NCBI RefSeq assembly: GCF_000397065.2
Contig: NZ_KE007317.1
Coordinates: 314,969 to 378,968, forward strand
Direction of reading: 5' to 3'
DNA from: Marinobacter lipolyticus SM19
GTDB lineage: Bacteria; Pseudomonadota; Gammaproteobacteria; Pseudomonadales; Oleiphilaceae
Length of the DNA stretch: 64,000 bases
The notes beneath the pieces were generated by a model. It searched no databases and had not been told where the DNA came from. It saw only the letters and a list, made by a program, of their open reading frames with translations. Both the position numbers and the translations under genes were made by a program. The stretch's first letter is position 1. Every line of letters begins with the position of its first letter. Shown here piece by piece: positions 34,388 to 44,457 of the stretch.

Positions 34388-35337
34388 GCGGGCTTCGCGT
34401 TATCAACCCTGGGGCCCGCGCCACTGTGCAGGATTCCGGTCGGCGGGGATATCGCAGGCACGGTCTCTCAGCGGGTGGTGCGCTGGACATTCACAGCTTT
34501 AGCTGGGCCAACAAACTGCTGGACAATCCCGCCAATTGCGCGTGCGTCGAAATATTACTCGGAGGATTTGAAGCTGAGGCCGAAACCGACATGGTCATTG
34601 CAGTGGCGGGTGCTGCGACCAGCATCCGCGTGAACGGCAATACTGCGGACGGCTGGCAGACGGTTCAACTTCATAAAGGCGATACCATCGCCGTCGATCC
34701 CACCCGCTCCGGAAGGATCACCTATCTCGCGACCCCCGGAGGCTTTGATACGACCACCTGGTTTGGCTCACGATCCGTGGTCGTGCGGGAACAGATTGAG
34801 GGTATAGAGGCGATCCAGAAGGGAGACATCCTCTCACCTGTACACGCCACGGCCAGATATCAGCCTCGACAGGTCCCGGAACGTTTCCGTGGCCACTATT
34901 CTGACCGGCTGACCCTGCGACTGGTGCCAGCAGCTCAGTACTCATTGTTCCACCAGGAAGACCTGCTGAGACTGACAACCAACACTTACCGCGTCAGTAA
35001 CCAATCGGATCGGATGGGATTCAGACTCGACGGACCGGCGCTGGAGCGGGCACCGGAAGGAATTATTTCCGAAGGCATTGCTGTGGGATCGGTGCAGATT
35101 CCCGGTGACGGTAAACCTATTGTTTTGTTGAATGATTGCCAAACGATTGGGGGGTATCCGAAACCAGGCACCCTCGGCGCCCTGGATGCCGGAGAACTGG
35201 CCCAGAGACTGCCGGGACAGGAACTGGAATTCTGTTTTGCCAACCTTGCCGATGTCCAGAACGAGCGGGTTGTTTTTCACCGCTTCTTTAGCGAAACCCG
35301 TTGGAATTCCGATGGAGCGGATCTGGTATGGATATAA
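34384..35337 (+). CDS. pxpC: 5-oxoprolinase subunit C (KipA family)
   Basis: A 317-residue PxpC with ATVQDSGRRGYRRHGLSAGGALD near the N terminus and the C-terminal ISEGIAVGSVQIPGDGKPIVLLNDCQTIGGYPK region. Starts with GTG inside the pxpB stop. The stop lies 26 nt before the 3' end of the convergent tRNA-Ser; I see no terminator between. Confidence 0.93.
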   Translation: MSGLRVINPGARATVQDSGRRGYRRHGLSAGGALDIHSFSWANKLLDNPANCACVEILLGGFEAEAETDMVIAVAGAATSIRVNGNTADGWQTVQLHKGDTIAVDPTRSGRITYLATPGGFDTTTWFGSRSVVVREQIEGIEAIQKGDILSPVHATARYQPRQVPERFRGHYSDRLTLRLVPAAQYSLFHQEDLLRLTTNTYRVSNQSDRMGFRLDGPALERAPEGIISEGIAVGSVQIPGDGKPIVLLNDCQTIGGYPKPGTLGALDAGELAQRLPGQELEFCFANLADVQNERVVFHRFFSETRWNSDGADLVWI

Positions 35338-35363
35338 GGACGTTACTGCAAAGAAGAGGAAAA

Positions 35364-35454
35364 TGGCGGTGGGCCAGGGATTCGAACCCCGGGAAGGCTA
35401 CTAACCTTCGGCGGTTTTCAAGACCGCTGCATTCAGCCACTCTGCCAGCCCACC
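35364..35454 (-). tRNA. tRNA-Ser (anticodon UGA)
   Basis: The minus strand folds into a class II tRNA: acceptor GGTGGGC / GCCCACC, discriminator G and an encoded CCA; D arm TGGCAGAGTGGCTGAATGC; anticodon stem-loop CGGTCTTGAAAACCG giving anticodon TGA (35418-35420); a long variable arm (CCGAAGGTTAGTAGCCTTCC) as expected for serine; and T arm GGGGTTCGAATCCCTG. Reads UCA/UCG serine codons. A strong promoter lies upstream. Confidence 0.97.
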
Positions 35455-35489
35455 GTTTTTCCATCGCCGTCATTGCGACAGCGGTGAGC

Positions 35490-35517
35490 ATGATACCGGA
35501 ATTGCCTGCCCTGTCAA
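35490..35517 (-). promoter_or_regulatory. Sigma-70 promoter of tRNA-Ser
   Basis: On the minus strand a TTGACA -35 (35517-35512) is followed by a 16-bp spacer and a TATCAT -10 (35495-35490), ending 35 nt before the tRNA 5' end, a good fit. Confidence 0.75.
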
Positions 35518-35598
35518 CGCCCTGCATGAAGTCGACCGGAAATTTGAACATTAACAGCTTTTAATGGAATCTGTTACGTGCTTTTCTGTCGTAAATGA

Positions 35599-35626
35599 TT
35601 GAAAGTTGCGGTAGTGACATTATAGT
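35599..35626 (+). promoter_or_regulatory. Sigma-70 promoter of the Bax1-I-like gene
   Basis: TTGAAA at 35599-35604, a 16-bp spacer and TATAGT at 35621-35626, 39 nt before the ATG at 35665. Confidence 0.6.
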
Positions 35627-35664
35627 GGTGTCAGTGACCAGAAGTTTTACCAACGGAGATGACA

Positions 35665-36363
35665 ATGGAAGACAGACGATTCGGCGTTCGCAATAATCAG
35701 GGGGCCTACTCCGCTCCCCAGACTGAGCGCGCGACCACTGGCATCAGTGCAGATGCCATGAAGGTGTTGCGCAACACCTATATGCTGCTGGGTATGACCC
35801 TGGCCTTCTCGGCTCTGACTGCCTTCCTGAACATGAACGGCACTCACCCGGGATTCCTGATCACCATCGTTGGCTATATTGGCCTGCTGTTTGCCACCTA
35901 TAAACTGAAGAACAGCCCCTGGGGCATTCTGACCACGTTCGCCCTGACCGGTTTCATGGGCTATACCCTGGGCCCGATTATCGGTGCATTCGTGGCGGCC
36001 GGCGCCTCACAGATTGTGGCTCAGGCACTCACATTGACCGCTGTGGCGTTTGTCGGGCTATCGGCGACAGCAATCATCACAAAGAAAGACTTCAGCTTCA
36101 TGTCCAGCTTCCTGACTGCTGGTGCATTTGTGCTGATCGGCGCCATGCTGCTGGCTTTCTTCATGCAAAGCTCCGTGCTGCACCTGGCGGTATCCGCGGG
36201 CTTCACCATCTTTGCTTCGATCATGATCCTGTTCGAGACTTCCCAGATCATCAAGGGTGGCGAGCGTAACTACGTGATCGCCACGGTGGGGCTGTATGTA
36301 TCCATCTACAACCTCTTCGTCAGCCTGCTACACCTGTTGATGGCGTTCAGCGGCGAAGACTGA
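35665..36363 (+). CDS. Bax inhibitor-1 (YccA/BI-1) family membrane protein
   Basis: A 232-residue protein with seven membrane helices of the BI-1/YccA family; E. coli YccA modulates the FtsH membrane protease. The N-terminal ~28 residues are polar. ATG at 35665 is preferred to ATG at 35659 because GGAG lies 6 nt before it. It has its own promoter and terminator and is not part of an operon. Confidence 0.88.
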   Translation: MEDRRFGVRNNQGAYSAPQTERATTGISADAMKVLRNTYMLLGMTLAFSALTAFLNMNGTHPGFLITIVGYIGLLFATYKLKNSPWGILTTFALTGFMGYTLGPIIGAFVAAGASQIVAQALTLTAVAFVGLSATAIITKKDFSFMSSFLTAGAFVLIGAMLLAFFMQSSVLHLAVSAGFTIFASIMILFETSQIIKGGERNYVIATVGLYVSIYNLFVSLLHLLMAFSGED

Positions 36364-36390
36364 TCAATGATCGAATATTGATTTGGTCTG

Positions 36391-36417
36391 AAAGCCCCGG
36401 CATTTGCCGGGGCTTTT
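36391..36417 (+). terminator. Rho-independent terminator
   Basis: AAAGCCCCGGC and GCCGGGGCTTT form an 11-bp stem with an ATTT loop, 28 nt after the Bax1-I-like stop. It separates that gene from the tus operon. Confidence 0.9.
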
Positions 36418-36466
36418 GCTTTCGGTACACTTGATAACCTGACCTCATCGGAATTGACCGTTACAG

Positions 36467-36892
36467 ATGCCTGCAGACAACCATACGTTCACGCTGGTCA
36501 TTACCGGCGCCCCTTACAGCTCCCAGGCGCCAGAAACCGCGCTTGGATTCGCCCAGGCAGCCCTCAGGGCCGGCCATACCATTGATCGGGTATTCCTTTA
36601 CGGAGATGGCGTCCATCTGGCCTCATCATTGCCGTCACCGCCCTCGGACGAAATCAACTGGACACGGGCCTGGAGCGACTTCCTGCAGGAACATTCGGTA
36701 CCCGCCGTTGCCTGTATCGCCTCGGCACTCAGGCGAGGCCTGGTTAACGAGTCCGAGCAGAGACGCTACCAACTGCCTGCCAGCAATCTTGCGACACCTT
36801 TTGAAATTGCCGGCCTCGGCGAGTGGGTGGAGAGTACGATCAAGAGCAGCGCTCAATCGTCCCGCGTTATCTATTTCCACGGTGGAGCCTGA
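36467..36892 (+). CDS. tusD: Sulfurtransferase complex subunit TusD (DsrE family)
   Basis: A 141-residue DsrE-like subunit of the TusBCD relay that moves persulfide sulfur from IscS/TusA toward MnmA for 2-thiouridine of tRNA. The active cysteine is in VPAVACIASALRRGLV at about residue 83. First gene of tusDCB-tusE; tusC follows after 3 nt. DsrE/DsrF/DsrH of sulfur-oxidising bacteria are homologous, so sulfur oxidation is an alternative reading. Confidence 0.9.
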   Translation: MPADNHTFTLVITGAPYSSQAPETALGFAQAALRAGHTIDRVFLYGDGVHLASSLPSPPSDEINWTRAWSDFLQEHSVPAVACIASALRRGLVNESEQRRYQLPASNLATPFEIAGLGEWVESTIKSSAQSSRVIYFHGGA

Positions 36893-36895
36893 ATC

Positions 36896-37246
36896 ATGCA
36901 CACGCTGATTGTCATTGATCAGCCCCCCTACGGTAGCTGGGGAGGACGTGAGAGCCTGGATATGGCTTTCTCGCTGGCGGCTTTTGATCAGCCGGTGTCG
37001 CTGTTATTTATCGATGCTGGCGTACTCTGGCTGAAACAGGGGCAGGAACCCGGCGGTATTAACCAGAAATCAGTTGAACGGAACCTGGCAGCAGCCAGCA
37101 TTTTCGGAGTCGAATCGCTTCTGGCAGATACCGCGGCCTGCCATCGATTCGGCCTCAATGAAGACAATCTGATTAATGGCGTAACCCGGATTGATAATAC
37201 AGGCGCGACGTTGCAACAGTACCAACACGTCGCGTTTTCAGGCTAA
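36896..37246 (+). CDS. tusC: Sulfurtransferase complex subunit TusC (DsrF family)
   Basis: A 116-residue DsrF-like subunit, recognised from MHTLIVIDQPPYGSWGGRES and the SLLFIDAGVLWL core. It starts 3 nt after tusD and tusB follows 33 nt later. In E. coli TusC is structural and does not carry the essential active cysteine. A TusBCD hexamer would form with its neighbours. Confidence 0.9.
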   Translation: MHTLIVIDQPPYGSWGGRESLDMAFSLAAFDQPVSLLFIDAGVLWLKQGQEPGGINQKSVERNLAAASIFGVESLLADTAACHRFGLNEDNLINGVTRIDNTGATLQQYQHVAFSG

Positions 37247-37279
37247 GGCATCGCCCGCCTCCAACTGGATACAACTGTT

Positions 37280-37552
37280 ATGCACACACTCCATATTATA
37301 AGCAAGTCGCCGGGCCACACACGGTTTCGTGAATGTCTGGGAATGATGGGTGAGCAGGATGCAATCCTGTTGACCGGCAATGCCGTCACTGCTCTCGCAG
37401 ATTCAACCATCACACTGCCAGAGACCGTTTATGCGTTGCAGGAGGATCTTCGTGCCAGAGCGATTGATCCAGAACAGGATATTTCCGGCCAGGTCACCTT
37501 CGATGATATGGTCTCTCTCACCATTCAGGCGCAACGGGTTATCAGCTGGTAA
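37280..37552 (+). CDS. tusB: Sulfurtransferase complex subunit TusB (DsrH family)
   Basis: A 90-residue DsrH-like subunit: MHTLHIISKSPGHTRFRECL, with Cys19 at the position of the DsrH active cysteine, and DDMVSLTIQAQRVISW at the end. Together with TusC and TusD it builds the hexameric sulfur carrier. tusE starts 3 nt after its stop. Confidence 0.9.
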   Translation: MHTLHIISKSPGHTRFRECLGMMGEQDAILLTGNAVTALADSTITLPETVYALQEDLRARAIDPEQDISGQVTFDDMVSLTIQAQRVISW

Positions 37553-37555
37553 ATC

Positions 37556-37873
37556 ATGACAATGGTTATTCGTAACAACGAGGGGTTTCTGGAAGATGCC
37601 TCTGCATGGACAACAGATATTGCGCGGGAAATTGCTTCTGAAGATGCAATCGATCTATCTGAAAATCACTGGGAAATCATTATGTTTCTGAGGGATTTTT
37701 ACAACGAACATGAAATATCTCCTCCTTCAAACCGCCTGTTCGTCAAAGCGGTGAAGGAAGCCTTTGGCGAGGCGAAAGGAAACAGCATTTATTTGATGCA
37801 ACTGTTCCCCGGAACGCCGGCCAAAACAGCCTGCCGTATTGCCGGACTGCCCCGCCCGACCAATTGCCTTTAA
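37556..37873 (+). CDS. tusE: TusE/DsrC-family sulfur carrier with two C-terminal cysteines
   Basis: A 105-residue protein of the TusE/DsrC family: HWEIIMFLRDFYNEHEISPP, AKGNSIYLMQLFPGTPA and the flexible C-terminal arm. The penultimate Cys104 is the sulfur acceptor common to the family. A second cysteine, Cys93, lies 11 residues before it (CX10C), the pair that defines DsrC; E. coli TusE has only the last one. The stop overlaps the convergent gene at 37870 by 4 bp. Confidence 0.88.
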   Translation: MTMVIRNNEGFLEDASAWTTDIAREIASEDAIDLSENHWEIIMFLRDFYNEHEISPPSNRLFVKAVKEAFGEAKGNSIYLMQLFPGTPAKTACRIAGLPRPTNCL

Positions 37874-38217
37874 TCCGGCCGCTGATCAGCGCCATTCCCC
37901 CGGGATTGGCGCTCCAGGTCTGCAGCGCTGCCCAGAAAACTGCTCAGCCCATTCTCAAATAACCCTGAACCGAACTTCAGGAACTGGCGAGTGGATTCCT
38001 TGACGGTGCTTTCAGGCAGTTCTCTAAGGGTTTCTGCCACGCCGGCTTTCACCCCGCGCGTAACACCCGGCTCGATTTCACGCGAGGCTTCAATCAACTC
38101 TTCGACCTTTCGATCCAGGTAAGGACGCACAACCTTGAACCAGAAGCCAGCCAGTACACCCAATACGACCAGGGCGGTGATGCTGGCCTGGGCCAGTAAC
38201 ATTAATCCGAATTCCAT
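37870..38217 (-). CDS. Hypothetical membrane-anchored protein
   Basis: A 115-residue protein with one N-terminal membrane helix (ITALVVLGVLAGFWFKVV) and a helical, charged rest (DRKVEELIEASREIEPGVTR). It lies 32 nt downstream of the DUF445 gene on the same strand, so they are likely co-transcribed. No family recognised. Confidence 0.6.
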   Translation of the reverse strand: MEFGLMLLAQASITALVVLGVLAGFWFKVVRPYLDRKVEELIEASREIEPGVTRGVKAGVAETLRELPESTVKESTRQFLKFGSGLFENGLSSFLGSAADLERQSRGNGADQRPD

Positions 38218-38249
38218 GCGTGGCTCTCCTAGGGGTAGTTTATGGCTGA

Positions 38250-39482
38250 TTACAATAGCAGGTTGTTCAGGGCAACAAACTGCAGGAGGCCCGCCACGGC
38301 ACCAAACAGCCCACCAACAACCATCAACTGAACTTCTTCCTCCCGGAAGGCCGGGCGAAGTATGTCCTGGAATTCCGATGGCTTCAGGGATTTCATCTGC
38401 CCTGCAAGCACCTCAGCAACCACAGGAGCCCGCTCCCGGTTGAATGCCGGATCGCCGAAGACGTCCCGGGTAGCACCGACCGCCTTCTGGTTCATCGCTT
38501 TTTTCAGTTCCGTGTAGCCTGTCATTCCGACAGCCACCTGCGCGGTAATTTTCATCGTCACTGAATTATCCAGTAACGGTCGCAGGTGCTTCTGGATTAT
38601 GGCTCGGGTGCGATCGCCGTGGTTACCGTTAATCATCGCATCAGCCACTTTTTCAACGGTTATCAGCTCTTCTGCGACCAGGCGCGCCCACACATCACTG
38701 ATCTCCGGTTGCCGCCTCAGAAACAGACCCTGGACTTTCCAGAACAAGAGCCGTCTGGGCTTCAGCGGGCTGAAAATGAGGTTAATCGCCAGCCAGTTTG
38801 TCAGGAAACCAACCGCAAAACCGCCTAACGGCAGAAGCCAGGGCTCCGGATACTTCGCCCAAAGCGAGGCCAGAATCGCACCGAGCAGGCCACCAATAAT
38901 GGCCCCACGATTTATAACAGAGCGCAATTCGACTGAACCGGCCTGCTGGAAGATCCGGTTCATCAGGTCAGGATGATGTTCGAGTTCGCGACTCAACAGG
39001 GCCTTGAGATCGACCAGGTCGTTCAGATCATCCCCGAAATCTTCCACCAGCGACTCAATGCGTGAGGGCAGCTGCTCCCTCGCCCATTCATAGATACGGT
39101 TTCTCAGGAACAGCGGCAGGTTATCCCAGAGGACAGGCTGAATCTCGTACATGACTTCATCAATGTATTCATCAAGCCGCGGATGTACCTGGGCGACGAC
39201 CTGCTCAACGATGCGATGGGGCTCCAGCTTCCGATAAACAGCATTGAGATCCCCGAATTGCTGCAGGGTCCGATCAATACAGATGTGTGCCATTTTCTCA
39301 GACTTGCGGGGAATAACGCCCTGCCAGCCGATGGCGCCGATTCCAATAAACTGGACCGGATAAAAGGACATCTGAATGGCGAGCCAGTTGGTAAACCAGC
39401 CAACGATCGCCGCCATCATTGGCACAGTGAGAAGTGCAACGTCGAACAAATCAAACCCCGGTAATGTAAATGTCGCAGGCAT
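38250..39482 (-). CDS. DUF445-family membrane protein
   Basis: A 410-residue protein of the DUF445 family with membrane helices near the N terminus (MMAAIVGWFTNWLAIQMSFYPVQF) and in the middle (GFLTNWLAINLIFSPL), two copies of the family signature, and a C-terminal helix. The two signature copies suggest an internal duplication. Function is unknown; Bacillus YheB is a member. Confidence 0.8.
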   Translation of the reverse strand: MPATFTLPGFDLFDVALLTVPMMAAIVGWFTNWLAIQMSFYPVQFIGIGAIGWQGVIPRKSEKMAHICIDRTLQQFGDLNAVYRKLEPHRIVEQVVAQVHPRLDEYIDEVMYEIQPVLWDNLPLFLRNRIYEWAREQLPSRIESLVEDFGDDLNDLVDLKALLSRELEHHPDLMNRIFQQAGSVELRSVINRGAIIGGLLGAILASLWAKYPEPWLLPLGGFAVGFLTNWLAINLIFSPLKPRRLLFWKVQGLFLRRQPEISDVWARLVAEELITVEKVADAMINGNHGDRTRAIIQKHLRPLLDNSVTMKITAQVAVGMTGYTELKKAMNQKAVGATRDVFGDPAFNRERAPVVAEVLAGQMKSLKPSEFQDILRPAFREEEVQLMVVGGLFGAVAGLLQFVALNNLLL

Positions 39483-39634
39483 GCGTTCCCCGCGAGTGCG
39501 CCTTATTTATCAGACAGGCATGGTACCCGTCCGTAGTTCTTGATTGTGTGACAGATCATGAAGTAATTGAATTGCAAGAGCATTGGCCGAGCAGCCAATC
39601 AAGCGGGGGTAATGCGGCAGCAGCGGAAAGGATA

Positions 39635-39667
39635 CCCGATTCCAGCAACTTGTTAGCTGGAACCGGG
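39635..39667 (-). terminator. 12-bp hairpin downstream of nfuA
   Basis: CCCGATTCCAGC and GCTGGAACCGGG form a 12-bp stem with a 9-nt loop. The one plus-strand mismatch becomes a G-U wobble in minus-strand RNA, so the full stem pairs only in the nfuA transcript. It is 22 nt after the nfuA stop but has only a weak U stretch after it. Confidence 0.55.
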
Positions 39668-39688
39668 CGTCAGACTATGGACAGAAAT

Positions 39689-40276
39689 TTACTGGTAGTA
39701 AGCGTTTTCGGTCACGGTATGATCCGTTACATCCCTGACAGCCGTAATCTCGGGAACACGTTCCTTCAGCGTACTCTCCACACCCTGTTTGAGCGTCAGA
39801 CTGACAGCGCTACAGCCCTGACAACCGCCGCCGAAGCGGAGCACGGCGACAGATTCTTCGACAATCTCCACCAGAGAGACATCCCCACCGTGAGCGGCGA
39901 GATTGGGGTTAATCTCGGAGGCCAGTATATAATTCACACGGTCCGGCAGTGGAGCGTCGTCATCAATTTTCGGCACTTTGGCGTTGGGCGCCTTAATGGT
40001 GAGCTGACCTCCCATCTGGTCCTTGGAGTAATCGACATACGCTTCCTCAAGGAAGGGTACCGAATTATGGTCCAGGAACAGGGTAAATTTACCCATATCC
40101 AGCTGTTCATCCGTTGGAACAACTTCATTGGGTGGGCAATAGGCCAGACAGGTTTCGGCATTCTTGGTGCCGGGCTGGGTCACGAAGATCCGCACGCCCA
40201 TGCCTTCCACGTCCTGCTTTTCGATAAGTTGTGCCAGGTAATCCCGTGCGGGATCAGTCACAGTAACCAATGCCAT
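39689..40276 (-). CDS. nfuA: Fe-S biogenesis protein NfuA
   Basis: A 195-residue iron-sulfur carrier that receives clusters and delivers them to apoproteins, important under oxidative stress. The N-terminal degenerate A-type domain ([19 protein letters not shown]) is followed by the Nfu domain with the cluster-binding CxxC in [15 protein letters not shown]. It is divergent from metH, and a 12-bp hairpin follows the gene. Confidence 0.95.
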   Translation of the reverse strand: MALVTVTDPARDYLAQLIEKQDVEGMGVRIFVTQPGTKNAETCLAYCPPNEVVPTDEQLDMGKFTLFLDHNSVPFLEEAYVDYSKDQMGGQLTIKAPNAKVPKIDDDAPLPDRVNYILASEINPNLAAHGGDVSLVEIVEESVAVLRFGGGCQGCSAVSLTLKQGVESTLKERVPEITAVRDVTDHTVTENAYYQ

Positions 40277-40495
40277 GTTTTCAACCCGTTTGAAAGTTTC
40301 AGTTCATTTTAAGGGAGTTCGCCTGAACATGAAAGACCAAGTAAAATAGTCGGGCTTTACAGCGATGATGAATTTCCCTTATTGACGTGAATAATTGACT
40401 ATCGTCATCGGTACCGGGACGGAATCCCGCAATTTTGCTATGATCCCGCGCCATTCAGTTAAATACGACGTTAAACACGACTTCCGGAATACGCT
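40277..40495. promoter_or_regulatory. Divergent control region nfuA/metH
   Basis: This 219-bp gap contains a TATGAT element at 40439-40444 and a small CGGGA/TCCCG hairpin at 40415-40429. I looked for a cobalamin or SAM riboswitch in front of metH and see none; the gap is too short for a full cobalamin riboswitch plus promoter. Confidence 0.4.
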
Positions 40496-43400
40496 ATGAC
40501 CGATCGCACCACACGCCTTGAACAACTCCACAAGGCCCTGCAGGAACGCATTGTTGTCCTTGATGGCGGCATGGGTACCATGATCCAGAATCTGAAACTG
40601 GACGAGCAAGCGTTTCGCGGTGATCGTTTTGCGGATTACGACCGGGAGGTTCAGGGCAATAACGATCTGCTGAACCTGACCCAGCCTGCCCTGCTCCGCA
40701 ATATCCATGCGGATTACCTGGATGCCGGCGCGGACATCATTGAGACCAACACCTTCAACTCGACCCAGCTGTCACAAGCGGATTACGGGCTGGAATCCAT
40801 CGCGAAGGAGTTGAACGTTTCCGCCGCGAAGCTGGCGCGGGAAATCGCGGACGAGTTTACCGCGAAGAACCCGGCAAAGCCCCGGTTTGTAGCCGGTGCT
40901 GTGGGCCCCACTTCGCGCACTGCCTCAATTTCCCCGGACGTGAACAACCCCGGCTATCGTAACGTCGATTTCCAGACCCTGGTGGACAACTATTACGAAG
41001 CGGTGGAAGGTCTGGTCGAGGGTGGCTCAGACCTGATCCTGATCGAGACCATTTTCGATACACTGAACGCCAAGGCAGCCATTTACGCCACCCAACAATA
41101 TTTTGAAGACAGCGGCATTACCCTGCCGATCATGATCTCCGGCACCATCACCGATGCCTCCGGCCGCACTTTGTCCGGGCAGACCACGGAAGCCTTCTGG
41201 AACTCGGTGGCTCACGCCAAGCCCATTTCCGTCGGCCTGAACTGCGCGCTTGGTGCCGATGCGCTGCGTCCTTATGTGGAAGAGCTGTCCACAAAGGCAG
41301 AAACCTATGTCAGCGCCCATCCCAACGCGGGTCTGCCCAACGAATTCGGCGAGTATGACCAAACGCCAGAAGAAATGGCCGAGATCATCGAAGGTTTCGC
41401 CAGGGATGGTTTCCTCAACATTATCGGCGGCTGCTGCGGGTCACGCCCGGACCATATCGAAGCCATTGCCAATGCGGTGGCCAAGTATCCCCCCCGCAAG
41501 ATTCCGAAGCGCCCCAAGGCGCTACGCCTGTCCGGACTGGAACCGTTCACCGGAGACGAGAACACCCTGTTCATTAACGTCGGCGAACGTACCAACGTAA
41601 CCGGTTCCAAACGCTTCCTGCGCCTGATCAAGGAAGAACAGTACGAGGAAGCGCTTAGCGTCGCCCGTGATCAGGTCGAGAACGGCGCACAGATCATCGA
41701 TATCAATATGGACGAAGGTATGCTGGATTCAAAGGAGGTCATGGTGACCTTCCTGAACCTGGTGGCCTCCGAACCGGATATCTCCCGCGTGCCCGTCATG
41801 ATCGACTCGTCCAAATGGGATGTGATCGAAGCCGGCCTCCGCTGCATCCAGGGTAAGGCGGTGGTGAACTCCATCAGCCTCAAGGAAGGCGAAGAGGAGT
41901 TTATCAAGCGCGCCCGTGACTGCATGCGTTACGGTGCCGCCGTGGTTGTTATGGCCTTTGACGAACAGGGCCAGGCAGACACCTATGAGCGGAAGACAGA
42001 AATCTGCAAACGCTCCTATGATGTTCTTACCGGCATTGGCTTCAACCCGGGCGATATCATTTTCGACCCCAACATTTTTGCCATCGCCACCGGCATCGAG
42101 GAGCACAACAACTACGCTGTCGACTTCATCAATGCCACCCGCTGGATTCGGGAGAACCTCCCCCACGCCAGCATTTCTGGCGGCGTCAGCAACGTGTCAT
42201 TCTCGTTCCGTGGCAACGATGTGGTCCGTGAGGCGATCCATTCCGTGTTCCTGTACCACGCCATCAAGGCGGGGATGAACATGGGCATCGTGAATCCGGG
42301 CCAGCTGGTGATCTATGATGAGATCGATCCGGAGCTCAAGGAACTGGTGGAAGACGTCGTGCTTAACCGCAGGGACGACGGCACCGATCGCCTCCTGGAG
42401 ATTGCCGAACGCTTCAAGGGTAAAGGCGGCAAAACCCAGGAAGAGGATCTGGCCTGGCGTGAATGGCCCGTGCAAAAGCGCCTCGAACATGCACTGGTCA
42501 AGGGTATAACCAGCTACATTATCGAGGACACCGAAGACTGTCGCCTTGAGGCCGAACATCCTATTGAAGTGATCGAAGGCCCATTGATGGACGGCATGAA
42601 CGTGGTCGGCGACCTGTTCGGTGACGGCAAGATGTTCCTGCCACAGGTGGTCAAGAGTGCCCGCGTGATGAAGCAGGCCGTTGCTCACCTGATTCCATTC
42701 ATCGAAGCGGAAAAGTCCGAGGGCCAGAAGGCCAAGGGCAAGATCCTGATGGCCACCGTAAAAGGCGATGTCCACGATATCGGGAAAAACATCGTAGGTG
42801 TCGTGCTTCAATGCAACAACTACGAAGTGATCGACATGGGCGTGATGGTGCCCTGCGACAAGATCCTTGAAATGGCTAAAAAGGAAAACGTCGACATCAT
42901 CGGTCTGAGCGGCCTGATCACTCCGTCTCTGGACGAAATGGTTCATGTTGCCCGGGAAATGCAGCGCCTGGACTTCCATATTCCGTTGATGATCGGCGGC
43001 GCTACCACCTCCAAGGCTCACACAGCGGTCAAAATCGAACCGCAGTACAAGAACGATATTGCCCTGTATGTGTCAGATGCATCCCGCTGCGTCAACGTGG
43101 CCTCCCAGTTGCTCAGCGACACAGCCAAACCTGCCTTTGTTGAAGCCGCACACAAGGAATACGACGAAATCCGCGAACGTCGCAAGAATCGTGGAGAGCG
43201 CACAAAACTGGTGTCCCTGAAAGAGGCCCGGGATCGCGCACCCGAGATCGACTTCACGGATTACCAGCCTGCGAAACCGACGTTTACCGGTGTCCGCGTA
43301 TTCGAGGACTTTGACCTTAACGAGCTGGTGGATTATATCGACTGGACCCCGTTCTTCATCTCCTGGGACATTTCCGGAAAATACCCGGCCATTTTTGATG

Positions 43401-44194
43401 ACCCCAAGCGCGGCGAGGCAGCCCGAACACTCTTTGATGACGCCCAGAAGATCCTGCACCAGATGATCGATGAGAAACGGGTCTCTGCACGGGGCGTGAT
43501 CGGATTCTGGCCGGCACAACGTCGGGGTGATGATATTGTCGTATTCAAAGACGAGTCGCGAACCGAAGAGCTGACCACCCTGCACCACCTGCGACAACAG
43601 GATGACAAAGCCCCCGGCAAGCCGATGATGGCTCTGTCTGATTTTGTAGCGCCCGAGGGTTCGGGTAAGAACGATTACGTTGGCGGCTTCGCCGTTACTG
43701 CGGGAATTGGTGCCGAAGAGTTGTCCGTTGAGTACAAGGACCGCAACGACGACTATAACGCCATTATGGTGAAGGCCCTTGCTGACCGGCTTGCGGAAGC
43801 GTTTGCCGAACGGATGCACGAGCGGGTTCGGCAGGAATTCTGGGGCTACGCGACGGACGAGAAACTGGCGAACGAAGACCTGATTCGCGAGCGCTATCGC
43901 GGAATCCGGCCGGCTCCCGGTTACCCGGCCTGTCCCGACCATACCGAAAAGGCCACGTTGTTCACTCTGCTCGATGCAACGGACAAAGCCGGGATCGAAT
44001 TAACCGAACACTTTGCGATGTATCCCACAGCTGCGGTATCCGGCTGGTACTTTGCTCACCCCGAGTCCAAGTACTTTGCCGTCGGCAAGATTGGCGCGGA
44101 TCAGGTTGAAGACTATGCTGAGCGCAAGGGAATATCAAAAGCGGAAGCCGAGCGCTGGCTGGCTCCCAGTCTGGCCTATGATCCGGCAGAATAG
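40496..44194 (+). CDS. metH: Cobalamin-dependent methionine synthase
   Basis: A full-length 1232-residue MetH that methylates homocysteine using methyltetrahydrofolate through cobalamin. Order: homocysteine domain with zinc cysteines in [15 protein letters not shown], folate domain (from about 355), cap, cobalamin domain with the ligand His759 in [13 protein letters not shown], then the SAM-binding reactivation domain (from about 900). Same layout and length as E. coli MetH (1227). No frameshift is visible. The DUF2970 gene follows 23 nt later. Confidence 0.98.
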   Translation: MTDRTTRLEQLHKALQERIVVLDGGMGTMIQNLKLDEQAFRGDRFADYDREVQGNNDLLNLTQPALLRNIHADYLDAGADIIETNTFNSTQLSQADYGLESIAKELNVSAAKLAREIADEFTAKNPAKPRFVAGAVGPTSRTASISPDVNNPGYRNVDFQTLVDNYYEAVEGLVEGGSDLILIETIFDTLNAKAAIYATQQYFEDSGITLPIMISGTITDASGRTLSGQTTEAFWNSVAHAKPISVGLNCALGADALRPYVEELSTKAETYVSAHPNAGLPNEFGEYDQTPEEMAEIIEGFARDGFLNIIGGCCGSRPDHIEAIANAVAKYPPRKIPKRPKALRLSGLEPFTGDENTLFINVGERTNVTGSKRFLRLIKEEQYEEALSVARDQVENGAQIIDINMDEGMLDSKEVMVTFLNLVASEPDISRVPVMIDSSKWDVIEAGLRCIQGKAVVNSISLKEGEEEFIKRARDCMRYGAAVVVMAFDEQGQADTYERKTEICKRSYDVLTGIGFNPGDIIFDPNIFAIATGIEEHNNYAVDFINATRWIRENLPHASISGGVSNVSFSFRGNDVVREAIHSVFLYHAIKAGMNMGIVNPGQLVIYDEIDPELKELVEDVVLNRRDDGTDRLLEIAERFKGKGGKTQEEDLAWREWPVQKRLEHALVKGITSYIIEDTEDCRLEAEHPIEVIEGPLMDGMNVVGDLFGDGKMFLPQVVKSARVMKQAVAHLIPFIEAEKSEGQKAKGKILMATVKGDVHDIGKNIVGVVLQCNNYEVIDMGVMVPCDKILEMAKKENVDIIGLSGLITPSLDEMVHVAREMQRLDFHIPLMIGGATTSKAHTAVKIEPQYKNDIALYVSDASRCVNVASQLLSDTAKPAFVEAAHKEYDEIRERRKNRGERTKLVSLKEARDRAPEIDFTDYQPAKPTFTGVRVFEDFDLNELVDYIDWTPFFISWDISGKYPAIFDDPKRGEAARTLFDDAQKILHQMIDEKRVSARGVIGFWPAQRRGDDIVVFKDESRTEELTTLHHLRQQDDKAPGKPMMALSDFVAPEGSGKNDYVGGFAVTAGIGAEELSVEYKDRNDDYNAIMVKALADRLAEAFAERMHERVRQEFWGYATDEKLANEDLIRERYRGIRPAPGYPACPDHTEKATLFTLLDATDKAGIELTEHFAMYPTAAVSGWYFAHPESKYFAVGKIGADQVEDYAERKGISKAEAERWLAPSLAYDPAE

Positions 44195-44217
44195 TTCACT
44201 GTAGCGGGATAACTCTG

Positions 44218-44457
44218 ATGACAAACGAAGGAAAAGAGGACAACAAGAACGAGAAATCCCCTTCAGTGCGTCCAGGGGTGCTGAAAATTATGCAAAGCAT
44301 TATCGCCGGCGCATTCGGCGTTCAGTCGGACAAGCGCCGGCAAGAGGACTTCTCCAGCCACAGCCCGCTTCCCTATATCATCGCGGGCCTGCTATTCACT
44401 GTCGGCTTCGTTGTGACTCTGATCCTTGTTGTGAAACTGGTGCTATCCGGGCAGTAG
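44218..44457 (+). CDS. DUF2970 domain-containing protein
   Basis: A 79-residue protein with an amphipathic middle (VLKIMQSIIAGAFGVQSDKRRQEDF) and a C-terminal membrane helix (LPYIIAGLLFTVGFVVTLIL), the hallmark of DUF2970. It is probably co-transcribed with metH. Its stop codon lies in a perfect 10-bp inverted repeat that also contains the stop of the convergent miniprotein; both proteins end in Ser-Gly-Gln. Confidence 0.8.
   Translation: MTNEGKEDNKNEKSPSVRPGVLKIMQSIIAGAFGVQSDKRRQEDFSSHSPLPYIIAGLLFTVGFVVTLILVVKLVLSGQ

Noticed and set aside
35364..35454. tRNA-Ser as a possible integration (att) site
   Set aside because: No integrase, no direct repeat of the tRNA end and no foreign-looking genes on either side were seen.
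39470..40312. 280-codon plus-strand frame across nfuA
   Set aside because: Antisense to nfuA with its clear CxxC cluster motif.
40277..40495. Cobalamin riboswitch before metH
   Set aside because: The gap is short and no conserved B12-box-like sequence is visible.
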